Positions 19,018 through 30,890 of a DNA stretch of 64,000 bases are shown here, in pieces. The DNA comes from Prostheceraeus crozeri (taxonomy: Eukaryota; Platyhelminthes; Polycladida; Euryleptidae), in assembly GCA_907163375.1 (NCBI GenBank), contig CAJQUW010011528.1, positions 62,001 to 126,000 of the forward strand. Direction: 5' to 3'. The notes under the pieces are model-generated. The model saw only the letters and a program-made list of their open reading frames with translations. It was not told where the DNA came from and did not search any database. Position 1 is the stretch's first letter, and each line of letters begins with the position of its first letter. Both the position numbers and the translations under genes were made by a program.

Positions 19018-21335
19018 CAGTGGACTCCGCTTAATAAATCCACCTCCGTCCCAGCTTGAAGTGGATTTATTAAGCGGCGGATTTATTAACCGGAGGCGCA
19101 AAACGATTGCTATAATAATCGCTAAGAGAACCGATAAACTATACACTGTATAGGGATACGTATTGCTTATAAGGAAAACACATGCTATAGGCTGTAAAAC
19201 AAACTCTATTACAAATAAGGAAAACAAGCGGTGTTGTAGAACAAACAGTGTACAACAGTATGTATAGTATGATTCAATCGAACTGATACAAGGTACGCTC
19301 GTACATGCATTCACAAAATATGCAATACATGTAGATCTGACTAAGACGATGAAAATTAGGGATTCATAAAGTTAATGGTCATTTGCTTAGGCGGGCACTT
19401 CCTTCTTAAGTCCTCAATTACTTTGTTTTTCAGTGAGTAGAAGCTATCAAGGTCGTCGAATTCCAGCCTCTCGAGACCGACACCTAAGCGATGTAGGCAA
19501 TGTCTGATTTCTGCTGCGGAGGGAATCGTTTCCATGGGTTCGTCATCTGACTCACTTCCGATCTCGTAGACTGGTTCGAACTTGTCTTTCTCCAAGATCC
19601 CAGTTACTAGCTCCTTGATTTTGTCTTCTTCTGTTACTTCTTGAGTCACCAGAACCTCATCGTCGATAGCCCAACTGGTGTTTCCGGCAAGGTTATGCTG
19701 GTGTCCTTGTCTTCTTCTTCTACAACAGAAGATACGAAACCTCCTTTCATCCAACAGTTCCTTATGGTCATTGATGTGATCTTCATCCATGCGTTCTTTA
19801 TCATGCACATTGCTTCGAAGAGATTGATTCGTTTGGCGACAGTTTGAGCAACGGTCTCAATTTCAGAATCGTCAATGACGTCGATGATCTTCTGACGCAT
19901 CCCGTGCCTATAATAGGCCTTGAGGGCTCTGATAATGCCCATGTCGCACGGCTGAATCACGGATGTGGTGTTTGGAGGAAAGAAACACAGAGCGATGTTC
20001 TTCAGGCCGTTGACTTTTGCATGAGCTGAGCAGTTGTCAACAAGAAGAACCACCTTCTTCCCTGATCGCTGCAAGCGATTGTCCCAAGACCTCAGCCATC
20101 GCTCAAAGATACCCGCTGTCATCCATGCATTTGCCGAAAAATCGTACGGTATCGGACGCGATTTTACTTTCTTAAAGCATCTGGGAGACTTGGACTGTCC
20201 AATCAGAAGGAACTGTTCTTTATCGCCATTCATGTTACAAACGACCAGAAGTGTAACGCGGTCCTTTGCCGTTTCGAACCCTCTCTCAGCCTTTTTCTCT
20301 TTCTCCACGTAGGTGCTGCCTGGAAGGGCGCGATAATAAAGTGCAGTTTCATCAGCGTTGTATATCTGCTCTGGAGAGTAAGTCTTCAGGAGATCTGCCA
20401 CGATCGAGTTACGAAACTCCTCTGCTCCACGGACGTCGGCTTCCGCTGCTTCACCTGCAAAGAAATAAAAACATGATCAACATCTTTCAGCGATTCAGCA
20501 ATTAAAGACGAAAACTCTTACCTTTCAGAGTCGTAAATGTGATTCCGTAGCGCTTCTTCCAACGAGAGAATCAGCCGTCTGTGGCTTTGAAGTCATCGTG
20601 ACCGCATCAACCGCGATGTTGTTTGCTTTTTGCATAATTATAGGCCCGTTGACTGGCACATTTTTCGACCGTGCAAACTTAAACCACTCGTATAGAGCGT
20701 CTTCAACATCCTGATCTTTCCCTGCTCTCTTTCGCTTGGCAGCGCTTGATCCCTGGTCTTCGGCGCAAATGGCGGTCTCGTTTTTCAGCAGGTTTTGTAG
20801 GAAACCTCGTGAAATGCCGAGCTTTTCCGCTGCTTCTCGCTGACTGAGTGGAGATAGGTCCTTGAATCGGCTCAACAGTTCGACCTTTTCCGCCATGGTT
20901 TATCTTGTCGAGTTCTCTTCATGTTGGCTCACAGAATACGTCCGTACTTATTCGAATAAAACTGGAAAGTAACAGTTGACCTTGTGATGAGTTCAACTTA
21001 AAAACTACAGTTCACCTGATTCGAGGAGTGCGAAACAATGGCCAATCAGGAAGGAGGGGAAAGCGAGAACTAGCTATGTGTATCGGCCAATCAGAGAGAG
21101 TGATAGAGAGAGATGCCATTTTGGTGAAGAGGTTATTCCGAGAAGGAATGATCACTCTGAAATGGTTGATTATGACTTGTCGCGTTGATAGCAGAATAAA
21201 AAAAATGAATTTATTAAGCGGAGTGTGGATTCATTAAGCGGCGGATTTTACTATGTAAAAAACTGTCCCATGACAAAGTGGATGTAATAGCCGGCTGGAT
21301 TTATTATCCGTGGATTTATTAAGCGGAGTCCACTG
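19018..21335 (-). mobile_element. Tigger (pogo-type Tc1/mariner) DNA transposon
   Basis: The inverted ends are CAGTGGACTCCGCTTAATAA at the left and its complement at the right, flanked by TA on both sides (19016-19017, 21336-21337). Internal sub-terminal copies of GGATTTATTAAGCGG occur at both ends. Length is 2,318 bp, normal for an autonomous Tigger. One transposase gene lies on the minus strand and is decayed. Confidence 0.95.
19356..20896 (-). pseudogene. Tigger transposase
   Basis: The amino-terminal part (from the ATG at 20896) has the CENP-B-type helix-turn-helix (L-S-Q-R-E-A-A-E-K-L-G-I-S) and a second HTH region. An apparent intron follows: donor AAAG|GTAAGA near 20520, acceptor TTTGCAG near 20456. 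The catalytic domain (20401-19646) has N-A-D-E-T, L-L-V-D-N-C-S-A-H and Q-P-C-D-M-G-I-I, the three aspartates of the DDE/D site. An acidic tail ends near 19356. Reading-frame changes occur before the intron (around 20560, where W in the W-x-x-R-W-K-K-R-Y segment is also lost) and near 19700, so this copy is probably inactive. Confidence 0.9.
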
Positions 21336-21337
21336 TA

Positions 21338-22360
21338 TTACAAACAGATAATAAACTTTCATAAAGAAGAGATGCCCTGATGTATGAATCATAAATGAGG
21401 TAGACATTGTTTTACCTATGAAACGCTGTGCAATGCCTGAGGGTGGCATTTCTCACCATTTTAGTTTGGTGACACGTGGCATTAAGAAAATTTCAAATGG
21501 ACTCTTACAAATACCTGATACCTCCATAAGAATGTATTTGGCAATATTTCCAGTAGAAACTGAGACAATATTAGTCCTGTCAATGACTGTCTAAAAAAGT
21601 AGGAAAATGTGATTGCATGGAAAATATGTAATTTATAATTTAATTAAGTACACTCATATATTTCTCATAGACGCAGCACATTCCTTAATTCTTTCAATAC
21701 ATTTAGATTTTTATCCATTTTTAATTATTGTGCATAAATAAAATCACGAAGTCCCTGACATCAATCGAAATCGTGCCTACTTTTATGGCAACAAATGTCG
21801 GGCACTAATGGGCCAAAGTTCCAAAGATCTATTCTCTCAACCGCAAATATTGACAATTCTATCATCACAGACACTCCTCGGAAGTGCGCATGTTCTATAA
21901 CCGACAATAATTGTTAAGTGCATGCAAAGCAATTCTTAAAAAGTTTTCTGTGTGACCGAAAGTTAGGCCATACATCCATGTAAGATAATAGGTTATGCAC
22001 GGTAGATGTAATTAATTTCAAAGTCTTGGAATCTGACTTGACCAGATCTGATGAAATTTACCATGAAAAATTGAGTTTAAATTAAGTCTATTTTAAGTCT
22101 AGAAAAGTAGAATATTCTTTTCCACAAAATGAGGGGATCAATAAATGTAGGATAAATACACAAAATTTGAGTAGAATATTATCTTGCAGCTTAAGATCGT
22201 GAAGTAAAAATAACGAGATCCTGAAACTCAAGCACAAATAATAAATTTTTATAGGATGAGTTACGAAAAGGAGGTCAAGTTGACCCAACCATTGCATCTC
22301 CGAGGTAATCAATGCCACCGTCCCCAACTTTTATATTTAACTTAGATTTCTTTTTTGCAG
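21338..22360. other. host intergenic or intronic DNA, nothing seen
   Basis: This is AT-rich sequence with no open frame of note and no repeat that I recognise. It ends in a pyrimidine-rich stretch that leads into a likely exon. Confidence 0.4.
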
Positions 22361-22447
22361 ATCAAAGAGCCTTACTGGATTCCCTGATGAAATTGTATAA
22401 TGCGATAATAGAGAAAAAGCAGTCTGAGGATGTGCTTAAATCTATGA
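22361..22447 (+). CDS. candidate internal exon of a host gene
   Basis: A pyrimidine tract ending TTTTTTGCAG directly precedes this 87-bp block, and the donor GA|GTAAGT follows it. The only open frame encodes about 28 residues (Q-R-A-L-L-D-S-L-M-K-L-Y-N-A-I-I-E-K-K core), a helical, charged peptide. Its length is a multiple of three. The neighbouring exons are not visible in this window, so the gene cannot be named. It is the best sign of host coding sequence here. Confidence 0.4.
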
Positions 22448-22755
22448 GTAAGTAGAAACTTTGACATCTTGTGTTTGCTATTAAATATTATTTAAATTAC
22501 TGCGATCACATCTATTCAATGATTACCTTTCTATTTTCTCATTAGCATGGTGATATCATCCATTGAAAATGATCTCTTCTTGCACCATTGAGCGTAAACA
22601 TTAACAGTGAAAGATGCGCGCTTCTTCACTCTGAACTACTGTCTATGCGTGTACCTATATACAGTATCTAGCAGATTACTTCTTCCAATTATAGACCGAC
22701 ATGTGACAAAAGCAATTGTCAACTTCTCATGACTTTCACTTTGTGCTATTTGCTA

Positions 22756-22934
22756 CACTGTAAACCGTTAGCTACCAAATGAAATAAAGTTTGCAGCGTA
22801 ATCAACATTTCTTCCCAAATGAAGATGGTATGGCTACCAGACCATGTTCATTTGGAAGCAACCGCCTGAATGAATTCTGACGGTCTGGTAGATAATTGGA
22901 GGGTCATCTGGTAGCGACGGTCCTAAAATTTACT
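22756..22934. repeat. small fold-back element A
   Basis: The left end CACTGTAAACCGTTAGCTAC and the inverted right end (CCAGTAAA..ACCGTCGCTACCA) pair imperfectly. Internally GGCTACCAGACC pairs with GGTCTGGTAG. No gene is present. It is probably a non-autonomous DNA element of the MITE kind. Confidence 0.55.
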
Positions 22935-23335
22935 GGAACTTTTCATATTTGATTTACTTGTATATTGAATACTTCTTATAGATGAACTGAGAAGCAGCTG
23001 ATTTACTAATCCCATTGACTTTAAATCACGTCTGATAACTTATACGTCCACAATGTTCAAGCGTGGTGATAATGATACTGTGATGAAAGCTTCTTCTGCT
23101 GATACGCGATACCAGTCCGGTCAGTGTTTTTCATACGGAGCCACTGGTCATCGTAGAAAGGAAAACTAAGATGCATAATATGCATAATATATTATATTGC
23201 AAGACGAAAGGATATGTTGAGGCACTATGTTTTCGTAAGAAGAAAGGAATTGGTCAGCCTTTATTGAAGAGACCTCTGATTTTCCGTTTGTTACGTCGAT
23301 CCGTTCTCCACATTCTTCTGATCCAGGTCACAAGT

Positions 23336-23617
23336 ACACTGTAAACTGTAAAGTACGAAAACTGGATGATTATGACTACGAAAGCGATGTACAAAACGAG
23401 AAGAACAAAATGTACAAAAGCGCTATTGTTCGTGCTCATACACTAAGAATGCGACTGACTTTCCTATTGGATGATAAAGATAGACTAATAGGACAATCAA
23501 TCGCTTTCGTAGGGTGTGAGCACGAACAATCGTGCTTTCGTACATTTTGTTATTCTCGTTTTGTACATCGCTTTCGCAAGTAGCTTTCGTATTGTACAGT
23601 TTACATTTTACCGTATA
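23336..23617. repeat. fold-back element B inside the copia fossil
   Basis: Two arms of ~115 bp (23336-23450 and about 23505-23617) are inverted copies sharing CGAAAGCGATGTACAAAACG and ATTGTTCGTGCTCA, with a ~55-bp spacer. The left end reads TACACTGTAAACTGTAAAG. No coding capacity. It lies between the gag and protease segments of the copia element. Confidence 0.75.
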
Positions 23618-24914
23618 CGTGTTGACTGTGGTGCAACTGTCCACCTTTTGAATAGCAAGGACGCCTTTCTTTCATTTCTAGACTCGTTTTAGCCAGGAAA
23701 TCACTACATAGTGTTGGCTGATGGAAACAGGAAGAATAATCTAATCATTGCCAAAGAAACTGCCAAGGTCAACTTGATCGACGTCAACGGCGAATCTCAT
23801 TGGATTACTCTGAAAGATGCTGTTTTGGCTTCGTCTTTCCCTACAAATCTGTGAAGATTGCTACACGTTATGGCGCTAAATTTTCTTTTGATGAACACGA
23901 TTCCGCGCTTATCGCATCTAATGGTCTGCGATTCCCAATTTCAGAAAAAGGAAATCTATATTTCTTGAAGACGCATGGCGACATTTATGCCCTTAAGACT
24001 ACTCTATACGATTGGCATTGGACTTTTGGTCATCTCAATAATGACGACTTGAGTGAGATGCCTGATGTTGCCGGATGTCAAAATATGGAGCAGAGAACGA
24101 CTCAGCTCCCGGACATATTCAGTAAGCAAGCAAACGTGTGAAACCATGCCGAAGTCATCAAGTTTCCATGCAACCATTGCAAATAATCTACAGTGACATC
24201 ATTGGTCCAATCACATCATCTTCAGTTAATAGTTTCAGGTGCATGATCAGCTTTGTCGATGCTTACCCAAGCATGTCTTATGTTTACTTCTTGAAGTCAA
24301 AGAATGGTCTTTTCCATGCTTTAAGGCAATGTAGGCCGATGTTTCTCCATTTTGGCAATGTTCTGCAATTACTCACACATCGGTGGAATGCACGTGTCCT
24401 CGAATATTAAACAAATTCTCCTCAAACGTAACATTAGGGAGACTAATACTGCTAGCTCCGCACTCACCAAGTCAGAACGGTAAAGTACAGAGATTATGGT
24501 TTACGTCAGAGTAGGCAAAACTGAAATAGACTATTGGATCATCATCTAAAGCTGCAAGGATTTATTCAATATGAAGCTGACAATCGTCTTTACACTAGCA
24601 TCCTGGACAACAGCCTTTTTAACATGATCGTTTGAATGGACGATATCATCATTGCTTCCTCTAGCATGCAAGGCGTCAATCAAATCATAGACGAATTGAA
24701 TCGAAAATTCAAAATCGAAGATCGAGGACAACTACATTGGTTTCTTGGTAACGAATTTGTGACCAAGCCAAACCAATCAGGAGTCATAGATAAGCTCCTT
24801 AAGTTTGGAATGGTTGATTTTGAGCCTGAATCGACTCCTGCAGATAAAGGATTGAAATCAACATGTTCAAATAACAAATGTGAAAGAGTGGATTTCGACT
24901 GTCTCGGTCTGGTG

Positions 24915-25950
24915 GGGGTTCATTTCATCAACAGATCTTTTCTTTGGAAGGGTCATTTCTTCGACAGGGTCATTTCATTGACATGTCTTTTCTTCGATAG
25001 GGTCATTTCATCGACTGGTGGATGATATTCGCTCAAGAGTATCATGCATCCATAAAGATTTAAAGACATGAATTAACCAAATTATTCACAGACATCATGC
25101 TATGGTGTCTCTGAGCTTTATCGGGGAGTTCAATATCTTCTGACTCTGGACAAAGATATTGATGAAACGAACTGTCGTTAAAATGACGCTGTCGACGAAA
25201 AGACCTGTCGACGAAATGACCCTGTCGATGAAATGACCCTGTCAATGAAATGAGCCTGTCGACGAAAAGACCTATCGATGAAAGGACCTGTCGACGAAAA
25301 GACCTATTGATGAAAGGATCTGTCGACGAAAAGACCCTGTCGATGAAATGACCCTGTCAATGAAAATACCTGTCAATGAAAATACCTGTCGATGAAATGA
25401 CACTGTCGATGAAATGACCTTGTCGATGAAATGACCCTGACCCTGTCGACGAAAACACCTGTCGATAAAATGACCCTATCGATGAAATGACCCTGTCGAT
25501 GGAATAAGCCTGTCGATGAAAGAACCTGTCGATGAAATGAGCCTGTCGATGAAATGACCCAGTCGATGAAATGACCCTGTCGATGAAATGAGCCTGTCGA
25601 TGAAATGACCCTGTAGATGAAATGAGCCTGTCGATGAAATGAGCCTGTCAATGAAAGAACCTGTCGATGAAATGACCCTGTCGATGAAATGACCCTGTCG
25701 ATGAAATGAGCCTGTCGATGAAATGACCCTGTAGATGAAATGAGCCTGTCGATGAAATGAGCCTGTCAATGAAAGAACCTGTCGATGAAATGACCCTGTC
25801 GATGAAATGACCCTGTCGATGAAATGAGCCTGTCGATGAAAGAACCTGTCGATGAAATGACCCTGTCGATGAAATGATCCTGTCGATGAAATGAGCCTGT
25901 CGATGAAAGAACCTGTCGATGAAAAGACCCTGTCGATGAAGTGAACACAA
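24915..25950. repeat. 17-bp minisatellite with two opposite arms
   Basis: Units of GACCCTGTCGATGAAAT, with GAGCC, AAAGA and other variants, run from about 25180 to 25945 in one direction. The complementary unit (ATTTCATCGACAGGGTC) occurs several times at about 24915-25020 in the other. The array lies within the copia fossil between reverse transcriptase and RNase H. Since 17 x 3 = 51, the minus strand stays open for ~100 codons in several frames, giving a 17-residue repeat with F-H-R-Q and F-I-D-R; these frames are products of the repeat rather than genes. Confidence 0.9.
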
Positions 25951-26484
25951 TCCTTGTTCTCCTGTATCTTGCCCTCATGACAAGACCGGACATCTCTTGG
26001 ACAATGTCACAATCACCTGCGAAGTCTGCAAGGCAGCACGATACTGCGGCGAAAAGAGTCCTACGGTATTTAAAATGAACTTCGGATTACAAATTATTCT
26101 TTTAAAAAGTGGAGAGCAATCAACTCATTGGTTACTCGGACTCTGATTGGGGATCATCTCTCCATGATGAACGCTAATGTCAGGCTACGTTTTCAAATTG
26201 AATGGCACTACATCAAATTTGATTAGGAAGTCCAGGAAACAACCAACTGCGGCAAGCACTGTCTACCTGTGAGGCGGAAAATATGACGCTTGGAGAGGTT
26301 GCAAAAGAGGCGAAATATCTTCGACAGCTGCTCAATGATTTAAACTTCAGCAGTGAATCAGTTAGCACACACTGTGATAATCAAAGTGTTATACATTTAA
26401 CAAAAAATTACAACCAACATCAAAGAACAAAGCATATCGACATACGACGCCATTTCATCCGTGTGCTCATTAACTCAGGTTAAT

Positions 26485-27116
26485 TGACAGTGAACTTTAT
26501 ACAACATTTTTCTAACAAGACCATAAGACTCAAATCTGGCCGAAGTGGTCAAAAATGACAGATAAAATCAAGGAAGCATGTTGAGATCGTGACTCGATCT
26601 TCATTTTTCCATGACAATTTTTTATCACACGGTTCATTTATTTTATTTATTTTCCTTTCAAATAGTGGCAGCGTGCAATCATTTCTGTTCACATTGTGAA
26701 GGTGAATTTACTCGCTTCATGCGCTATGTAACCTAGATAGTTCTTTGGAGAGTGGTATCGGTGTTATTTGCAGTCAAAGCGTGTTTCAAATATCAGATGT
26801 AAATGATATTTCACAACAATAGGTTTCCTCTGCGTGACGTGTGAATTTCTTCGGCAAACAGTATGGGACTAGTTATTTCCCTCTTGGGGAGCCTTTTCGC
26901 CCACCCCCTCGGTTTTTTAACCCTTTCGCTGCTGAGGCAAATTTTGTAAGTTAACTTACAATGATCAACATTCTCCTCAGTGCGGGATGGTATTCTTACC
27001 ATTGATAAAATCACTCATCTTATCACCTATAACCCATGTTCGACTGCAAATGACACAAGTTCAACTTGCTTCTCTTCATTGCCTCCTGAACTTCTCTATG
27101 CGCCCCAACCGCGAGC
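26485..27116. other. spacer between copia and P element, nothing firm
   Basis: This stretch has no gene or clear repeat. A TTAACCC phrase near 26918 and the palindrome GTAAGTTAACTTAC near 26947 were noted, but without a matching partner end. Confidence 0.35.
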
Positions 27117-27123
27117 GCTCATG

Positions 27124-30034
27124 CAGGGAATCCTAGTTGGTCGCTGCGCTCCTCAGGAAGTGACATGCCTGACAGCCGTTTACACACGCGGGCCAGTTTC
27201 CCTGTATTTTCCTCTCTGTCATTCCCTCAGTCAGCACACGAAAGAGACGTGAATTTAGGTTTCCCTTATACCTAGTTAAACTCTGCGTATCCGATTGTTT
27301 ATATTATTATAACACCAACTTTTTAATTTAATGAAATGTGTTCAGATAACTCAAAATATGACAATAAGATATCACAGTTAAGGAAAGCATGATACATGTA
27401 GATATAACTATAACTGAATGGAAATCAGACTACTAATTTTTCTGTGTATTTTGCTTATTTCCTCCTTTTCCTTTATAAAGTTCTTAAGATTTATAACAAA
27501 ACAACATCAAGTCAGAAAATATATATTTTCAAATTAAGGTCATGACGCATGCAATAACCTCCTATCGCAATTCAGTTGGCCTACACTGCTGAGGACAATT
27601 TCAACTTTTTTCTTTGTAACTGTTCAAAATCTCTTGAGCTGCGATCATTCTGCTCTTTCATAAAATTTTTTAAGAAGGTATTGAATACAGGACGCAGTAT
27701 TCTCATAATGAGTTCATGAGTGGAATGATTCAAGTTACACGAAATTCTTATCAAATGATTCAAGTCCGGTGACTGTAAAATTGTTTCAATGCAAAATTGA
27801 GACAAAAGCGTTACAACTGTGGACGAATAAAATAATCGATTATGAACCGATTCAGTATTCTTTATGATTGCGAAAACATAATATGCAATTGCAACAACAG
27901 AAAGGCTAAGAAACTTGGTTTTTTCAGACCACCGCGGTTTCTCAGCTCCAACAAGTCAAAATCACTCCTCAAATCCTTCGTAAGTGTCACAGATCTGTAA
28001 ATTTGTATTACTACTGTCAATGAACAAGGATTTACATTCACTACAGGTATTACTTGGAGATTTTATCAAATGACAACAATATCCGCTTAAAAAAGTTATC
28101 ATATTCCGGTCATTTGAGTCAAGCGAATCAATGTCTGAACTTCGTATTCGTGGAATGCTCATTCCTAACGAAGTGTTATCGTCATCACTGGCGAATTGTT
28201 TTAGATCACGGAGACTGAACCCGTGATACTTCAGCAGAGAAGAAATTCGAAGTTTCTTTTCAGCTTCAAATATCTGACGCACAGAAAACTGTTTCAAATA
28301 AGCTTCTGTTAACAGGATGGTTGTCAACTGAAATAACAACTGGTATAAAGCCGCTGTTGTGTAGAAGTCTGAGCGATTTCATTAATAGGTTATGTAGTTT
28401 GCTTGTGTCTAATTTTTGAGATGGCTCCATCATGATAACCTCCTGATACTTTGTACAGATTGACTTAATCAAAACAGTACAAACTGTTCTGGCAATGGCA
28501 TTGGAGTGACATTCAATTCTAAAGCATTGGCCACCACTGAACTCAAGTTTCTTTGAGGAGTGAATTTCGTCAATGTTAACGGTTACTAACTTTTCTTTCG
28601 TGGTAAGCTGGTCACTTTTCAATTTCAAATATGAAATAAAGGAATCATCACACATACTTGCACTCATATTCGACGATAATCTTTGAAGATGTCGTGCAGA
28701 TGGAAGAGTCAAACAATCACTATCTTGTACAAATCGATACGCACTTGCACTATGGTTGAATAGGAGGTAAGATAAGGATAGGAGTTCTGAGGAGTAATTC
28801 GGCTTTCTCATAGTAATGAGGTGAAATTGTTCCAAAAGGAAACTGAGTTTGGAATAAACTTTCTCATTATCACTCTGTTCGGCAGCATATATGGCTTGAT
28901 CTATGTGAGGGATCACTTTCATTATGTGATGTTGATAATCATGTTCAAGGTCACCCTGCACAGTCTTCAACCGTGAAAGAAGATTCTCCAACTGATTAAA
29001 AGAGTCCAATTTCGATAAACGAATAATATCTTCCGTAATGGATAGTTGAATGACACCGTCATACACAGCTGACACATTAAGATTCATACCAATGCAGAGA
29101 GATTTCACAATTTGAGGTATACCATCAGAAGAAATTGCAATGTCATGAAAATAGCAATTATCATCCTTCATTACTTTCACATAGTGACTCAAATGATTCG
29201 GAAGAACATATTCTTTCATATCGGCGATCGATGCTATTTTATCTTTATCAAAAAAATAATTCACCGAAGTATCCAAAATGTTTTGTTCAGCAGCAAGGCG
29301 AGACGACATCGAACTCGAAGTACCCCTCGTAGCCATCTCGGATTCACTCAAATACGACGGAAGATTCGGAAACATCGTCGGAATCGCCGAGGACGAAAGC
29401 TTTTTCAGAGACAGAGGGTTAAATGATGAGGCTCTCTTTTTCTTTCGCGTTGAGTTTGTATCATTAGATTCTGAAATAATACACGTAGAATCAAAGTGAA
29501 GTGCGCACACACGATAGCTGTTGCCAGATCTGTTCAAACTGCTGATGTCTTGATCGGACCACGATCGGGGAATTTTGCGGATCCATTTTTGCAGCCGTTC
29601 TTGATCAGAATCAGGATTTGGGAATTTGTATAAGGCGATTTTATCGTCGGATGAGTTGTTTTTATAGTTAGTTCGACAGCCAGTTACACTGCACTTGTAA
29701 GGCATGGAGCAAATTCTACGAGAAATAGATGCACACCGAATTGCCGAAAATGGGAAGAATGACTTAACATCGCAGAAGCAATGAATTAGGAACCGACAGT
29801 GCAAGTAATCGATATCATCTATTAAACAACCTGTGTACAGATATCAAGACCAAGTAGGATTCCCTGTAAAGACGGACACTCTTTGGCAGGAGATTTCTCC
29901 TTAGGGAGAAACGAAAATAAACTGAGATGAATAACTATACATGCGCCAACAGTGGCCCGTGTATGTAAAGCTCTTGTCAGAATCCTCAAGGGTGTCACTT
30001 CCTGAGGAGCGCAGCGACCAACTAGGATTCCCTG
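27124..30034 (-). mobile_element. P-element-like DNA transposon with THAP transposase
   Basis: Inverted ends of about 41 bp start CAGGGAATCCTAGTTGGTCG and are nearly perfect. They are flanked by GCTCATG on both sides (27117-27123 and 30035-30041), in line with the 7-8 bp duplications of P elements. Length is 2,911 bp, close to the Drosophila P element. A second inner copy of the end sequence (CCAAGTAGGATTCCCTG, about 29849-29865) lies ~170 bp inside the right end. One transposase gene lies on the minus strand. Confidence 0.92.
27581..29705 (-). pseudogene. P-element-type (THAP9-like) transposase
   Basis: I take the ATG at 29705 (M-P-Y-K-C-S) because it opens the THAP zinc finger: C-S-V-T-G-C, then W-I-R-K-I-P-R, then V-C-A-L-H-F, a C2CH DNA-binding domain of about 85 residues. 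The RNase-H-like catalytic part includes V-N-I-D-E-I-H (about 28575) and I-S-V-D-N-H-P-V-N-R (about 28315), where P-family transposases have acidic catalytic residues. Downstream pieces with Y-C-C-H-L and C-x2-C (about 28055-28100), and a last segment to 27581, lie in other frames. Frame changes occur near 28320 and between 27960 and 27810. The gene is therefore decayed, although the first 480 residues are uninterrupted. Confidence 0.9.
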
Positions 30035-30041
30035 GCTCATG

Positions 30042-30324
30042 TTTTTTCTAATATCTGACGTTCTCATTATCTCATTCTCTTGATAAAGTGTCACAAACAA
30101 TTTTGTAGCCCCTCTTGTAGAAATCGCTTTCGCTCCTTATCAAACTGAACGTTGTCTTGTTCATTGGTTGAAAACTCAGGTCTATGTGATCATAAGGAAG
30201 CGATAATTTTTCCATTGGCTTCAAGATTTTTTGACCAACACAATAATCAGTCGATCCACAGATGATCTATCAGGCTGAGAAGGAATAGTTCACTAGTATT
30301 ACAGACAATTTTTACAACTTCGTA
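30042..30324. other. spacer, nothing seen
   Basis: Short unique sequence between the P element and the LINE fragment. No features can be supported. Confidence 0.35.
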
Positions 30325-30890
30325 CAGAAGCGTCTCGCCCTTTGCTTGAATATGCCACGCCTGTCTGGAGTCCATACCTCGAAAGAGATAAGGCATTGGT
30401 TGAACGTGTCCAGCATAGAGCCACTCGCAATGTTCGGAGTTTGAGACATAAGTGTTATGACGAACGTCTACAGCACCTCGGCCTGGAATCTCTTGAGAAA
30501 CGACGTCTCCTTCAAGATTTAACAGAAGTTTTCAAAATGTTTCATGGCGCATCGGTTACATCTCCTACGTACTTCTTTGAACCCAATAGAAATGTAACTC
30601 GTGGACATCGTTTTAAACTTACGATTAAGCCATCTTGTTTGCAATCTCGGAAACACTTCTTTTCAAGTAGAGTTGTAAACGTTTGGAACAGTCTCCCTGA
30701 TTCGATTTTCGACATCCAATCTCCCGCGACATTTAAAAATCGTGTTCGTTTACTTCTATGAATTTTAACTTTACTTGAACTAACTTCTCTTTAATTGTGT
30801 TCTCATTGATGTGTACAATGGTCTTTGTGATGCACTCTAGCTCTAACGGAGACTGAAATATAACTAACTATATTATTATAGCGGGCATTT
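30325..30890 (+). mobile_element. 5'-truncated LINE (CR1/L2-like), reverse-transcriptase tail
   Basis: The frame 30342-30761 encodes the C-terminal end of a non-LTR reverse transcriptase. It has L-E-Y-A-T-P-V-W-S-P, V-E-R-V-Q-H-R-A-T-R and the late W-N-S-L-P-D motif followed by F-K-N-R-V, all standard for this family. A frame change near 30335 separates a few earlier residues. A short 3' UTR ends near 30890 in an ATT-rich tail. Everything upstream is missing, so it is a dead 5'-truncated copy. Confidence 0.88.

Larger units (their letters stand above)
22985..26484 (+). mobile_element. Ty1/copia-type LTR retrotransposon (fossil)
   Basis: Parts occur in the copia order. A gag zinc knuckle (C-F-S-Y-G-A-T-G-H, about 23120) is followed by the protease segment D-C-G-A-T-V-H-L-L (about 23622) and an integrase region with H-W-T-F-G-H-L (about 24013) and D-I-I-G-P-I-T (about 24195). 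Next come reverse transcriptase with M-D-D-I-I-I-A (about 24637) and RNase H with C-D-N-Q-S-V-I-H and T-K-H-I-D-I-R (about 26370-26450). Terminal repeats were not recognised. A fold-back element (23336-23617) and a large minisatellite (24915-25950) sit inside it. The copy is heavily broken, with ten or more breaks, and looks old. Confidence 0.85.

Noticed and set aside
24915-25950. CRISPR-like array
   Set aside because: The units are contiguous 17-bp minisatellite copies without unique spacers, in an animal genome.
25373-25993. Four long overlapping minus-strand frames with repeated F-H-R-Q and F-I-D-R
   Set aside because: They are products of a 17-bp minisatellite whose period leaves frames open; there is no independent sign of a gene.
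26918-26990. Possible piggyBac end (TTAACCC) with a nearby palindrome
   Set aside because: No matching opposite end or transposase was found nearby; TTAACCC alone is too short to be evidence.
29112-29499. Plus-strand frames over the THAP transposase
   Set aside because: They are shadows of the minus-strand transposase reading frame.
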